A stretch of 64,000 nucleotides of DNA, taken from positions 1 to 64,000 of the forward strand of contig NZ_WBSX01000001.1 of NCBI RefSeq assembly GCF_009823375.1, given 5' to 3'. The notes beneath the pieces are model-generated. The model was not told where the DNA came from, made no database searches, and saw nothing but the letters and a program-made list of their open reading frames with translations. This document shows positions 10,750 to 18,889 of the stretch, piece after piece. The first letter of the stretch is position 1. Every line of letters begins with the position of its first letter. A program made the position numbers and the translations under genes. Source of the stretch: Francisella noatunensis subsp. noatunensis (GTDB taxonomy: Bacteria > Pseudomonadota > Gammaproteobacteria > Francisellales > Francisellaceae).

Positions 10750-12455
10750 ATAACCTCCTTAAAAGGATTGTTTGTATTTACATAAATAGATTGATTAGTT
10801 AAAGGAGCTTGTAGTTCATCAAGTCCACTAAGTCTTGTGCGTAGATTAGCCTTTAGAGGTAATTGATCTATATTCAGAATCTTTTTGATAAATTTATCGC
10901 AGGTTTTATACTTTTCTAGGAAGCCCTCTAAGAAATCTATAGTTATTTTTATTAAATCTTGTTCGCTAATATAGCCAGTATTTGTAACGGCTTCTATTAT
11001 TGAAAGAAGTTGATTCACAATGAAGTAGTAGCAAAAATGATGATCTATAAAGTCCTCAGATTCTCCACATAGACTACTGATATCTCCAAAATTAGCTTTT
11101 TTGAGCTCTGGATGATCTTTTATATAATAATATCCTTGGCTATCACGATAATAGCTTTCAACAGGTAGTCCATGCTCTAGTTTGACTAGCAAGTTTTGTT
11201 GATGAGCTTCTAGAGCAATACCATATTTTGAGTACAGCCAAAGTATAGGGGTAATAGCCACTGTTAAGTAAGTCTCAAACCAATAGATAGCAGCTTCGTA
11301 AGTAGAGATATTATTGTGTACGCTGAAGTATTGAATTAATGAACTAATACGCGTAGCTTCATTAAATGGGTTGGGTTCAGTTAGACTTGCAATACATGCA
11401 ATATCATCTTGAGGATTAAAGTTAGCACTGCGTATAATGCAGATACTCGGATCAAAAATTTTATTATTGACTTTTATTGCACAATAAGCAGGATCTGTAA
11501 TTAGCTTAAAGAATGGGAACTCATTATTTAAGATAATCTGTAAATGATTTGTATATAGTTTATGAACTGTCAAACTTCTGTTACATTCTTTGGCCAAATT
11601 CGTTCTTACTGAATTTATTATGGCGATATTTAGCGAGAATTTCAGCATAATGTTGGCTTGTGGAGAGTACACAGTTCTAACAGAGGTTGTTGGATAAAAC
11701 CAAGGGCCTGTTATGCCAATATCTATTATCTTTTTTTGAGCTTTATACTTTTGGATTTCATTATGTTTTGTCAAGTATTTTGCTTGCCAAGGATGTACAG
11801 CAAATAATTGGTAATCTTTATCAGATTTATAGTATATACTCTCATTTTTCAGGAAGTCTGAAAAAATCTCATCTGTATTTTTTTCAAGTAATGATTGTGA
11901 TTCTAAAATATCTTTACTTATATACATATAATAAAGCTGAAACTTGCCATTTGTTTCTGGAGAATATTGTACGAACTCTTCCTTAGAAAAGCCTTCTCTA
12001 CTCTTAGGATCTAGTTGTAATCTATGACCTCTTATTAAGTTTTGCTCATTTGTGATAAATGAGTTTTCATATCCAAAGGCATCATCAATTTTGTGTTTTC
12101 TGTAATGTAATATCTGAGCAATATTTGTTGCGGAGTTGGTTATCCTCTCTAATAACTCATCGAAGGCGATTGCATTAGAGCTTTCTAACTCCTTGCTAAT
12201 TAAAAATACAGCCTCAAGAGGGTCGAGCTTTATTTTTTCATCTTGTTTTACTAAATAGCATGGTAACTCCCATATTGGTGATTTTAATATTGGAGAAATT
12301 TTTACATTAGTTTCAAAACTAGAATCTATAGATTTCAAAAAGATATTAAACTTATAACCACCATCATTGTTTTGGGATAATTCATAATTGTTAAACTCAC
12401 GGTAGTAACAATTTAAAAAATTTTTTAGAGTTATTCTATTTGCGTACTTATTCAT
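10746..12455 (-). CDS. IucA/IucC-family siderophore synthetase (RhbC-like)
   Basis: This 569-aa NIS synthetase is intact. Family motifs are RGHRLQLDPKSREGF near residue 142, FAVHPWQ near 218, TSVRTVYSP near 258 and EAHQQNLLV near 420. It should use ATP to condense citrate, or a mono-substituted citrate, with an N-hydroxy-N-acyl diamine. A second synthetase of the class lies two genes downstream, as in rhizobactin and aerobactin loci that need two coupling steps. Its ATG overlaps the decarboxylase stop (ATGA). Its own stop overlaps the mutated start of the hydroxylase gene. Confidence 0.9.
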   Translation of the reverse strand: MNKYANRITLKNFLNCYYREFNNYELSQNNDGGYKFNIFLKSIDSSFETNVKISPILKSPIWELPCYLVKQDEKIKLDPLEAVFLISKELESSNAIAFDELLERITNSATNIAQILHYRKHKIDDAFGYENSFITNEQNLIRGHRLQLDPKSREGFSKEEFVQYSPETNGKFQLYYMYISKDILESQSLLEKNTDEIFSDFLKNESIYYKSDKDYQLFAVHPWQAKYLTKHNEIQKYKAQKKIIDIGITGPWFYPTTSVRTVYSPQANIMLKFSLNIAIINSVRTNLAKECNRSLTVHKLYTNHLQIILNNEFPFFKLITDPAYCAIKVNNKIFDPSICIIRSANFNPQDDIACIASLTEPNPFNEATRISSLIQYFSVHNNISTYEAAIYWFETYLTVAITPILWLYSKYGIALEAHQQNLLVKLEHGLPVESYYRDSQGYYYIKDHPELKKANFGDISSLCGESEDFIDHHFCYYFIVNQLLSIIEAVTNTGYISEQDLIKITIDFLEGFLEKYKTCDKFIKKILNIDQLPLKANLRTRLSGLDELQAPLTNQSIYVNTNNPFKEVI

Positions 12456-13963
12456 TGTTGGCTTGCCTCTATTTGATTTTTGACTAAGTTGCCATAGTGT
12501 TTTATTTGCTTGAGACAGGCACTTATCAGTTCTGATGTTATCATTGGATTAACTAAGGTGATTTTTAAGTAAATATTCTTATTTATTTTTGTCTGAGCTA
12601 TAGCAAATTTGCCACTATGAAATATAAGCTTATGAATCTCTCTATTAATTAAATTTAGAGTGTTAGAACTTAAATTTTTATCATAATACCTAAAAACAAT
12701 TGTATTTAGATGATTGCTTAAATGTTGTTGCTCTTCAAAGGCTAGTTGTAGGCTATTGTCTTCTTCTACGGTTGTTATCGTTATATTTGTAATCTCAATT
12801 ATATGATCGATCCATTTTGCAAATAACTCAGTACCACTATTTTGCAATGAGATAAATATTTTTAGAGCATCAAACCTACGAGTTGTTTGTATCGATTTAT
12901 CTACTAAATTTATAGTATCAAAGCCATCTTCATCAGGGTTTAAGTAATCAGCATGGTAGCTCAGAAGCTTGAATGCTTGTTTATCTTTACAGAAAAAAGC
13001 CCCACAACTTACAGGCTGAAAAAATAGTTTATGAAAATCAATAGTTACAGAATCAACAAGTTCAAGACCTACTAGTCGATCTTTGTGTTTATTTGAAAGT
13101 ATTAGAGCTCCGCCAACAGAGACATCTGCATGAACCCATATGTTATGTTTATTTGCTATTTCTGCTATTGACTTGATATTATCAATACAACCAAAGTCAG
13201 TATCTCCAATAGTTGTAACTATACATATCGGAATCAAGTCTTGTACTTTCAGAGAGTCTATTCTTGAGGCTAAATCTTTAACATCTAATTTAAGATTCTC
13301 ATCTGTTTTTATTAGTTTGATTGAGTTTTTACCTAATCCTAATATTGATAGAGATTTGTGCACAGAGAAGTGCGTTTTTTCTGTGCATAAGATACGAAAT
13401 TTATTAGCAATATTTGGCAAGCCTAAATCTGCTATTTTATGATTTAGAACATTTTCACAATAATGATCTCTTGCTAAAAGTAGTCCCATTAGGTTTGACT
13501 GAGTTCCACCACTTGTAAATATACCATCTGAGCATGGATTATCTTTGTAAATTAAAGAGCTAAACCAGTTAATAACAGCTTGTTCAATATATGTGGCAAT
13601 AGGGCTTTGATCCCATGAATCCATAGATTGATTTAGAGCTGAGATAAATATTTCAGCAACTAATGAGGGTAACATTACAGGGCAATGTAAATGAGCCATA
13701 GAAGTTGGAGAATTAACATTCAGCGAATGTTTAAAAAACTCGCTAAGCTGATTCTGGATTATATTCTCTAATTTTTTAGGTTCTTTATCTATCTTATATT
13801 GAGCAGTTAATCCTTCTAGTTGCCTTGCCTCTTGCCCACTAAAAATATTAGAGCTCTTTAAGTTGGCTGTGATTATTTCTAAAGTATCTTTTATACTTTG
13901 TTTATATGCATTAGTACTTTCTATAGAGTTGTTTAGAAAGTAATTATCAAGATTTAAACTCAT
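12452..13963 (-). CDS. ddc: L-2,4-diaminobutyrate decarboxylase
   Basis: This 503-aa PLP-dependent group II decarboxylase converts L-2,4-diaminobutyrate to 1,3-diaminopropane. Visible motifs are SGGTQSNLMGLLLAR near residue 150, VHADVSVGG near 278 and DFHKLFFQP near 308, whose Lys should carry PLP. It follows the aminotransferase that makes its substrate, with ATGA overlaps on both sides, so the pair is translationally coupled. The gene is intact. A glutamate or tyrosine decarboxylase is a weaker alternative given the neighbour. Confidence 0.92.
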   Translation of the reverse strand: MSLNLDNYFLNNSIESTNAYKQSIKDTLEIITANLKSSNIFSGQEARQLEGLTAQYKIDKEPKKLENIIQNQLSEFFKHSLNVNSPTSMAHLHCPVMLPSLVAEIFISALNQSMDSWDQSPIATYIEQAVINWFSSLIYKDNPCSDGIFTSGGTQSNLMGLLLARDHYCENVLNHKIADLGLPNIANKFRILCTEKTHFSVHKSLSILGLGKNSIKLIKTDENLKLDVKDLASRIDSLKVQDLIPICIVTTIGDTDFGCIDNIKSIAEIANKHNIWVHADVSVGGALILSNKHKDRLVGLELVDSVTIDFHKLFFQPVSCGAFFCKDKQAFKLLSYHADYLNPDEDGFDTINLVDKSIQTTRRFDALKIFISLQNSGTELFAKWIDHIIEITNITITTVEEDNSLQLAFEEQQHLSNHLNTIVFRYYDKNLSSNTLNLINREIHKLIFHSGKFAIAQTKINKNIYLKITLVNPMITSELISACLKQIKHYGNLVKNQIEASQQ

Positions 13964-15294
13964 ATATTCTCCTTAATTGAGTCTTCTAATATTTGAACTA
14001 CTTCATTGATTTGTTCAATAGTTATTGTTAAAGGAGGTAATAGTCTAATAGTTCCTCCAAAGCGACCGCCTAACTCAACTATCAATCCCATGTCAAAACA
14101 AGTTTTTTTGATTGCTAGAGCTTTTTTTCCATCAGCAGGCAAGCTACCGATTGAGTCCGGCTTTGAAGGTATATCAACTATTTCCATACCAATCATCAAG
14201 CCCGAACCGCGAACATCACCAATAATGTTATATTTGTTTTTTAGGCTATGGAGTTTGTAGAGTAGATAATTACCTTTTTTACTTACTTGTTTTAGGAAGT
14301 CAGTATTGTTTACTCTTTTTAGAACAACGCTTCCTGCAACCATTGCAAGCACGTTACCACGAAATGTTCCTGTATGAGCACCAGGCTTCCAAGTATCTAA
14401 ATAACTTTTGTATAGTATTACAGATATTGGCAATCCTCCACCAAGTGCTTTAGATAGAACAATTACATCTGGATCAATACCGGCTTTTTCAAAAGCATAT
14501 AAGTATCCCGTTCTGCCAATACCACACTGAACTTCATCAACAATTAGAGGTATATCTAGCTCTTTAGTTAGCTCTCTTATTGCCTTTAACCATTTTACAG
14601 GAGCTGGGATTACACCTCCTTCACCTTGGACGGGTTCCAGTATGATTGCGGCTGGTTTTTTTATACCACTTTCAGGATCTTTTAATAAGCGAGAGATCAT
14701 TTGAATATTTATGTCTATGCTTTGTTCATCTTTTAGACCAAAAGGGCAACGATATGAATAAGGGTAGGGTAGGAAATGTACATAGGGAGTAAGTCCGGCA
14801 ATATCTTGTTTTGGTTCTAAATTACCCATAAGAGAAAGTGTTCCATGAGTCATACCATGATAGGCACCATGAAAAGCAATTATATTCTCTCTACCTGTTG
14901 CTGTTTTGCACAGTTTAATTGCTGCCTCAACTGCATCAGAACCACTTGGGCTACAAAAATGAATTTTTGTTTTGCCATGATAAGACTGGGGTAGAGTATT
15001 TAGTAGCTCTTCCATAAAGCTATGTTTTTCTTCTGTAAGCAAGTATAATGTATGTATCGGAACCCCGTTGTTTAGAGTTTGTGATATGGCATTTGTAATT
15101 TCAGGATCATTGTGTCCAAGAGCAATAGTTCCAGCTCCCGCTAAGCAATCTATATATTTTTTATTCTCAATGTCTGTTAAATAAACACCTTGAGCTTTTT
15201 TTATAACTAAAGGATTTTTTCTAGGATAGCTTCTAGCATTAGACTCCCAAGTTGCTTGATTTTCTAACATCGTTTGTTGTGATTGTAAATTCAT
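13960..15294 (-). CDS. dat: L-2,4-diaminobutyrate:2-oxoglutarate aminotransferase
   Basis: This is the first gene of the siderophore operon. It is a 444-aa class III PLP aminotransferase that makes L-2,4-diaminobutyrate from aspartate semialdehyde and glutamate. GSDAVEAAIKL near residue 119, EPVQGEGG near 219, DEVQCGIGRTG near 254 and the PLP-lysine motif LSKALGGG near 282 are intact. Length and neighbour (ddc) match RhbA/Dat enzymes. The start ATG follows CAGAGAT. A Fur box and a predicted promoter lie immediately upstream and are shared with divergent lysC. Confidence 0.93.
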   Translation of the reverse strand: MNLQSQQTMLENQATWESNARSYPRKNPLVIKKAQGVYLTDIENKKYIDCLAGAGTIALGHNDPEITNAISQTLNNGVPIHTLYLLTEEKHSFMEELLNTLPQSYHGKTKIHFCSPSGSDAVEAAIKLCKTATGRENIIAFHGAYHGMTHGTLSLMGNLEPKQDIAGLTPYVHFLPYPYSYRCPFGLKDEQSIDINIQMISRLLKDPESGIKKPAAIILEPVQGEGGVIPAPVKWLKAIRELTKELDIPLIVDEVQCGIGRTGYLYAFEKAGIDPDVIVLSKALGGGLPISVILYKSYLDTWKPGAHTGTFRGNVLAMVAGSVVLKRVNNTDFLKQVSKKGNYLLYKLHSLKNKYNIIGDVRGSGLMIGMEIVDIPSKPDSIGSLPADGKKALAIKKTCFDMGLIVELGGRFGGTIRLLPPLTITIEQINEVVQILEDSIKENI

Positions 15295-15317
15295 ATTTTA
15301 TCTCTGCTTTTTATTTA

Positions 15318-15346
15318 TTGATAATGATTATCATTTATATTATATT
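15318..15346 (+). promoter_or_regulatory. predicted sigma-70 promoter for lysC
   Basis: TTGATA at 15318-15323 and TATATT at 15341-15346 are separated by 17 bp. The Fur box occupies the spacer. The lysC ATG lies 30 bp downstream. Confidence 0.6.
15320..15338 (-). promoter_or_regulatory. Fur box shared by divergent dat and lysC promoters
   Basis: Read on the minus strand, the site ATAAATGATAATCATTATC matches the Fur consensus at 16 of 19 positions. The core GATAATGATTATC is nearly palindromic. It lies inside both predicted promoters: it covers the -10 of dat and most of the spacer of the lysC promoter. Iron-loaded Fur bound here should block transcription in both directions. Confidence 0.88.
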
Positions 15347-15355
15347 TAAATGCAA
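15327..15355 (-). promoter_or_regulatory. predicted sigma-70 promoter for the siderophore operon (dat)
   Basis: On the minus strand, TTGCAT (15355-15350) and GATAAT (15332-15327) are 17 bp apart. The -10 falls within the Fur box. This leaves about 30 bp of leader before the dat ATG. Confidence 0.5.
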
Positions 15356-15375
15356 CATGAATTAGCAAAAAAATT

Positions 15376-16707
15376 ATGAAAAAACAAATCAGTGTAGCAA
15401 AATTTGGTGGAACTAGTGTCGCAACTATCGCAGCTATATATAAATGCGTTGACATAGTCAAAAACAATGAAGATATAAAAGTTGTTGTTGTCAGTGCGCA
15501 AGCTGGAGTTACTAATTTATTAGAGAGGCTTATAAAAAGCGATATTTATGGCTATAAAAAAATATTTAAAGACCTTCATCCTATCATAGATCCTATTGTT
15601 GAATCTGTTCTGCCAGCAGAGAGTTCTAATGTAGAGAGTCTATTTAGTGAGCTCGAGGAGCTTTGTCAGAGACTGTATGTAAGTGAAGAATTAGATTTAC
15701 GATTACAGTCACAGATCTTATCTTTTGGAGAGAGGGTTTCAGCATATATTTTTAATCAGGTTTTGAAAGTGCAAGGCATAAATTCAGAGTATGTAGATGC
15801 TCGAAAAATTATTAAAGCCGATCGTAGCTATATTGAAGCTAAGCCTTTATTAGAAAACATAAAAAATCAGACGAGAAAATATCTTTCTGATCCGGAAAAG
15901 ATATATGTCATGGGCGGCTTTATTGGTTCAAACTTAGATAATGAAACAATATTGTTAGGTCGAGGAGGGAGTGATTACTCAGCAGCATTGATTGCTGAGG
16001 CTATAAATGTAAATATGCTGTATATTTGGACAGATGTTGCAGGTATACATCAAGCTGATCCAAGATTGATACCTAAATCTCAAGTAATAAGGCAGATAAA
16101 CTTTGAGGAGGCTATTGAATTGATAAGTTTTGGTGCTAAGGTTTTACATCCTGATACACTTTGGCCTGTAATAAGAAGTGGAACAAAAGTATTTGTCGGG
16201 CCAACATTTGATCCCAATAAAGGAGGAACTTATATCGTAGATAATCAAGAGTTAGTTAATAGAGATGGAGTGAGAGCTATTACAGAAAAGCATGAACAAA
16301 TTCTGATGAAAATAAAACTTCAAGATAGAGATATATCAGATGTGGCTCCTGATATTTTTTTCCTGCTAAAAAAATATGGAGTAACGCCAGTTATAGTTAG
16401 TTTGAGTGACAAAGAATTCTCATTTGTTATTAATAGACTTGATAAATTTATAGAAAATTCTGTAATTAGTGATTTAACTACCTTACATCTTGATTGTTTT
16501 GAATTTGAGCGTAATTTATCTTTAACTGCCTTAATTGGAAGTGGTTTAGATAAGATACCTCAGTTGTTTAAGGACCTTTCAGATAGGCTGGGCATCTCAA
16601 GTACTAAGCTGGTTGGTTATGGAGCTAAAGGTAATAGCTTATATTTTCTAACAGAGAGCGATAATACTCTCTTGCAAAGAGTGTATGATGAAATTTTCAA
16701 AAATTAG
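15376..16707 (+). CDS. lysC: aspartokinase, probably supplying the siderophore pathway
   Basis: This 443-aa monofunctional aspartate kinase phosphorylates aspartate, the first step to aspartate semialdehyde. KFGGTSV near residue 9, FGERVSAY near 117, GRGGSDYSAALIAEA near 196 and GAKVLHPDTLWP near 255 mark the kinase domain. The C-terminal 150 residues have the length expected for ACT regulatory domains. It is divergent from dat across one Fur box, so it may be iron-repressed and dedicated to feeding diaminobutyrate synthesis rather than lysine/DAP synthesis. That role is inferred from position. The gene is intact and ends 3 bp before the convergent fur stop. There is little ribosome-binding-site signal before its ATG. 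Confidence 0.9.
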   Translation: MKKQISVAKFGGTSVATIAAIYKCVDIVKNNEDIKVVVVSAQAGVTNLLERLIKSDIYGYKKIFKDLHPIIDPIVESVLPAESSNVESLFSELEELCQRLYVSEELDLRLQSQILSFGERVSAYIFNQVLKVQGINSEYVDARKIIKADRSYIEAKPLLENIKNQTRKYLSDPEKIYVMGGFIGSNLDNETILLGRGGSDYSAALIAEAINVNMLYIWTDVAGIHQADPRLIPKSQVIRQINFEEAIELISFGAKVLHPDTLWPVIRSGTKVFVGPTFDPNKGGTYIVDNQELVNRDGVRAITEKHEQILMKIKLQDRDISDVAPDIFFLLKKYGVTPVIVSLSDKEFSFVINRLDKFIENSVISDLTTLHLDCFEFERNLSLTALIGSGLDKIPQLFKDLSDRLGISSTKLVGYGAKGNSLYFLTESDNTLLQRVYDEIFKN

Positions 16708-16710
16708 AAG

Positions 16711-17130
16711 TCACTTTTTTAAGCAAGATTTACATTTAATATATATATTTAGACTGTGGTCAACCATTTCAGCTCCAAGAGATTCAACTATTTTTTTCTG
16801 CATGGCTTCGATTTCTTCACTATAAAATTCTTGTATTTTGTTACATGAGACACAGATGATATGATCATGGTGATCTCCTTGATTTAGCTCATACATAACT
16901 TGATCAGAGTTTAGCTTGAGTCGGCTTATTATTCCTGCTGATTCAAACTGATTAAGTACTCTATAAACTGTAGCTATGCCTGTACTACTTCCTTGAGATT
17001 TGAGCTTAGAAAAAACATCATCAGGACTAAGGTGCCTGTCGGTATTTTCTTCAAAAAGTTTAAGTATTTCAACTCGTGGTTGAGTAATCTTAAAGCCATA
17101 TTGTTTTAGATCAAAGTTATTTGAGTTCAT
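16711..17130 (-). CDS. fur: ferric uptake regulator
   Basis: Fur (139 aa) represses iron-uptake genes when bound to Fe2+. The winged-helix N-terminus includes TGIATVYRVLNQFESAG near residue 50. The metal-binding hinge has GDHHDHIICVSC near residue 90 with a CxxC, and a second CxxC (CKSC) lies at the C-terminus. In Francisella, fur normally sits between the fsl siderophore operon and nuoA. Here that place is kept, but lysC and a different siderophore operon lie on its far side. The gene is convergent with lysC and divergent from nuoA. Confidence 0.96.
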   Translation of the reverse strand: MNSNNFDLKQYGFKITQPRVEILKLFEENTDRHLSPDDVFSKLKSQGSSTGIATVYRVLNQFESAGIISRLKLNSDQVMYELNQGDHHDHIICVSCNKIQEFYSEEIEAMQKKIVESLGAEMVDHSLNIYIKCKSCLKK

Positions 17131-17293
17131 CTTATGTTGTTTATAAATTATGTATAAAATTCTAATATTAAAGATTATGTGAAAAGCTTGACTAAGTAAA
17201 GCCTTTAGAGGCTATAGTGTTTTACGATTTTAGGTTTTTGTAGTTCTAATAATTATTTTATAGTATCTATAAGCTTTTAAATTTCTTATGACT

Positions 17294-17322
17294 TTGTACT
17301 TAAACTCTAATTGTGCTATCAT
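17294..17322 (+). promoter_or_regulatory. predicted sigma-70 promoter for nuoA-N
   Basis: TTGTAC (17294-17299) and TATCAT (17317-17322) are 17 bp apart and end 33 bp before the nuoA ATG. The rest of the 225-bp fur-nuoA gap is AT-rich. It also has a short dyad, AGCCT-TTAG-AGGCT near 17200, without a T-run. Confidence 0.5.
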
Positions 17323-17355
17323 TAACGAACTAATTATTTTTATCAATCTTTTTCT

Positions 17356-17754
17356 ATGAGCGCTAATGTTTATGCAGAATTTGCACCAATATTGATATTC
17401 CTTATCATAGCTTTTGGTTTGGGAGCAGCATTTGCAATGATCGGTAAAATTTTATCGATGATTGTTGGAGCTAATAACCCGAATGCAACAAAAGGTGAGA
17501 CTTTTGAGTGTGGATTTCCAACCTTCGGAGATGCTAGAGAAAAGTTAGATGTCCGTTTTTACTTAATAGCGGTACTGTTTTTGGTATTTGATTTGGAGTT
17601 GGCGTTCATTATTCCTTGGGGTATAAATTTAAAGGCTGGTGCTGGAATGCCTGCTATTTCAAATCATGCTTTTTTTGCGATGATTATATTTTTGGTGGTA
17701 CTATTCTTGGGCTTGATATATGCCTGGAAAAAAGGAGCTTTAGAGTGGGAATAG
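17356..17754 (+). CDS. nuoA: NADH-quinone oxidoreductase subunit A
   Basis: NuoA is a 132-aa membrane subunit of complex I with three hydrophobic helices. The conserved loop [25 protein letters not shown]-type region (ECG near residue 54) and the acidic FDLELAF near residue 79 are present. It is the first of 14 co-directional nuo genes in the usual order. Its end overlaps nuoB by 10 bp. Confidence 0.95.
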   Translation: MSANVYAEFAPILIFLIIAFGLGAAFAMIGKILSMIVGANNPNATKGETFECGFPTFGDAREKLDVRFYLIAVLFLVFDLELAFIIPWGINLKAGAGMPAISNHAFFAMIIFLVVLFLGLIYAWKKGALEWE

Positions 17755-18221
17755 GTAACGAGAATAAAGGTTTTATAACTGCAAGTGCTGATGCACTTAT
17801 AAATTGGGTGCGCACTGGTTCATTGTGGCCTGTAACTACAGGTTTGGCTTGTTGTGCGGTTGAGATGATGCATGCTGGTGCTGCTAGGTATGACTTAGAT
17901 AGATTCGGTATTGTTTTTAGACCATCTCCTAGGCAATCAGATGTTCTTATCGTTGCTGGTACACTTTGTAATAAGATGGCTCCAGCGCTACGTCAAGTCT
18001 ATGATCAGATGCCAGATCCTAAGTGGGTAATTTCTATGGGTTCGTGTGCAAATGGTGGTGGATACTATCACTACTCTTACTCTGTGGTGAGAGGGTGTGA
18101 CAGAATTGTTCCTGTGGATATATATGTTCCAGGGTGTCCTCCGACTGCTGAAGCGTTGGTTTATGGGATAATACAGCTGCAGAATAAAATTATTAGAAAA
18201 GATACTATAGCGAGGAAGTGA
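17745..18221 (+). CDS. nuoB: NADH-quinone oxidoreductase subunit B
   Basis: NuoB (158 aa) binds cluster N2, the last iron-sulfur cluster before quinone. The ligands are visible: tandem Cys36-Cys37 in GLACCAVE, Cys101 in SMGSCANGG and Cys131 in VPGCPP. The open frame extends upstream to 17616, but the GTG at 17745 is chosen: AAAGGAG ends 7 bp before it, it gives the family length, and the extra N-terminus would only be nuoA sequence in another frame. Confidence 0.95.
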   Translation: MGIGNENKGFITASADALINWVRTGSLWPVTTGLACCAVEMMHAGAARYDLDRFGIVFRPSPRQSDVLIVAGTLCNKMAPALRQVYDQMPDPKWVISMGSCANGGGYYHYSYSVVRGCDRIVPVDIYVPGCPPTAEALVYGIIQLQNKIIRKDTIARK

Positions 18222-18223
18222 TC

Positions 18224-18871
18224 GTGAATACTAGATTACAAGATCATTTTTATAATGTAGAAAAAATATTAAATGGCTTCGGTGTTGAGTGTTATGTTGC
18301 ATATGGTGAGATTAATGTTTCTATTAAAGATCAGCGTGACACACATCTTGTGCTAAGAAAGCTTAAAAAAGAGTATCACTTCAAGCAACTTACTGATATC
18401 ACGGCTGTTGATTACTTGACTTATGGTCAGTCTGATTGGCAAGTGGGTAAGACTGTTTCACAAACAGGTTTTTCAAGAGGGAGACAGCAAGATTTTAAGA
18501 CTGCTGATGTCAATAATAGGTTTGAGATTATTTATCAGTTGTTAAGTATGGCGAATAATGTTCGAGTTCGTGTTAAATGCAAATTAAAAGATGCCCAGAT
18601 TATTATGGTTGACTCGGTTGAGGATCTTTGGCCTTCAGCTAATTGGGCTGAGAGAGAGGTTTATGATATGTTTGGGATCTATTTCAACAATCATCCAGAC
18701 TTACGCAGAGTGCTTACTGATTATGGATTTGTGGGACATCCTCTGAGAAAAGATTTTCCTCAGATTGGTTATGTGGAAATGCGTTATGATGAAAATCTTG
18801 GTAAGGTTGTTTATGAGCCTGTAGAGATCGATGATAGGGTCAATGCACCAAGAGTAATTCGCAATCAATAA
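18224..18871 (+). CDS. nuoC: NADH-quinone oxidoreductase subunit C
   Basis: NuoC (215 aa) is a peripheral-arm subunit of complex I without cofactors. The family signature lies in SANWAEREVYDMFGIYFNNHPDLRR near residues 144-168, followed by YGFVGHPLRKDFP. Two GTG codons compete (18218 and 18224). The second lies six bases after GAGGAA and is preferred. It is separate from nuoD, unlike the NuoCD fusion of E. coli. Confidence 0.94.
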   Translation: MNTRLQDHFYNVEKILNGFGVECYVAYGEINVSIKDQRDTHLVLRKLKKEYHFKQLTDITAVDYLTYGQSDWQVGKTVSQTGFSRGRQQDFKTADVNNRFEIIYQLLSMANNVRVRVKCKLKDAQIIMVDSVEDLWPSANWAEREVYDMFGIYFNNHPDLRRVLTDYGFVGHPLRKDFPQIGYVEMRYDENLGKVVYEPVEIDDRVNAPRVIRNQ

Positions 18872-18889
18872 AATTATGGGTTTGTAACA

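Noticed and set aside
17200-17220. Dyad AGCCT-TTAG-AGGCT as a terminator or operator
   Set aside because: The stem is only five pairs and lacks a T-run. It lies between divergent fur and nuoA, where no terminator is expected.
17616-17744. A 43-residue N-terminal extension of nuoB
   Set aside because: It is nuoA coding sequence read in another frame. The GTG at 17745 has a good ribosome-binding site and gives the family length.
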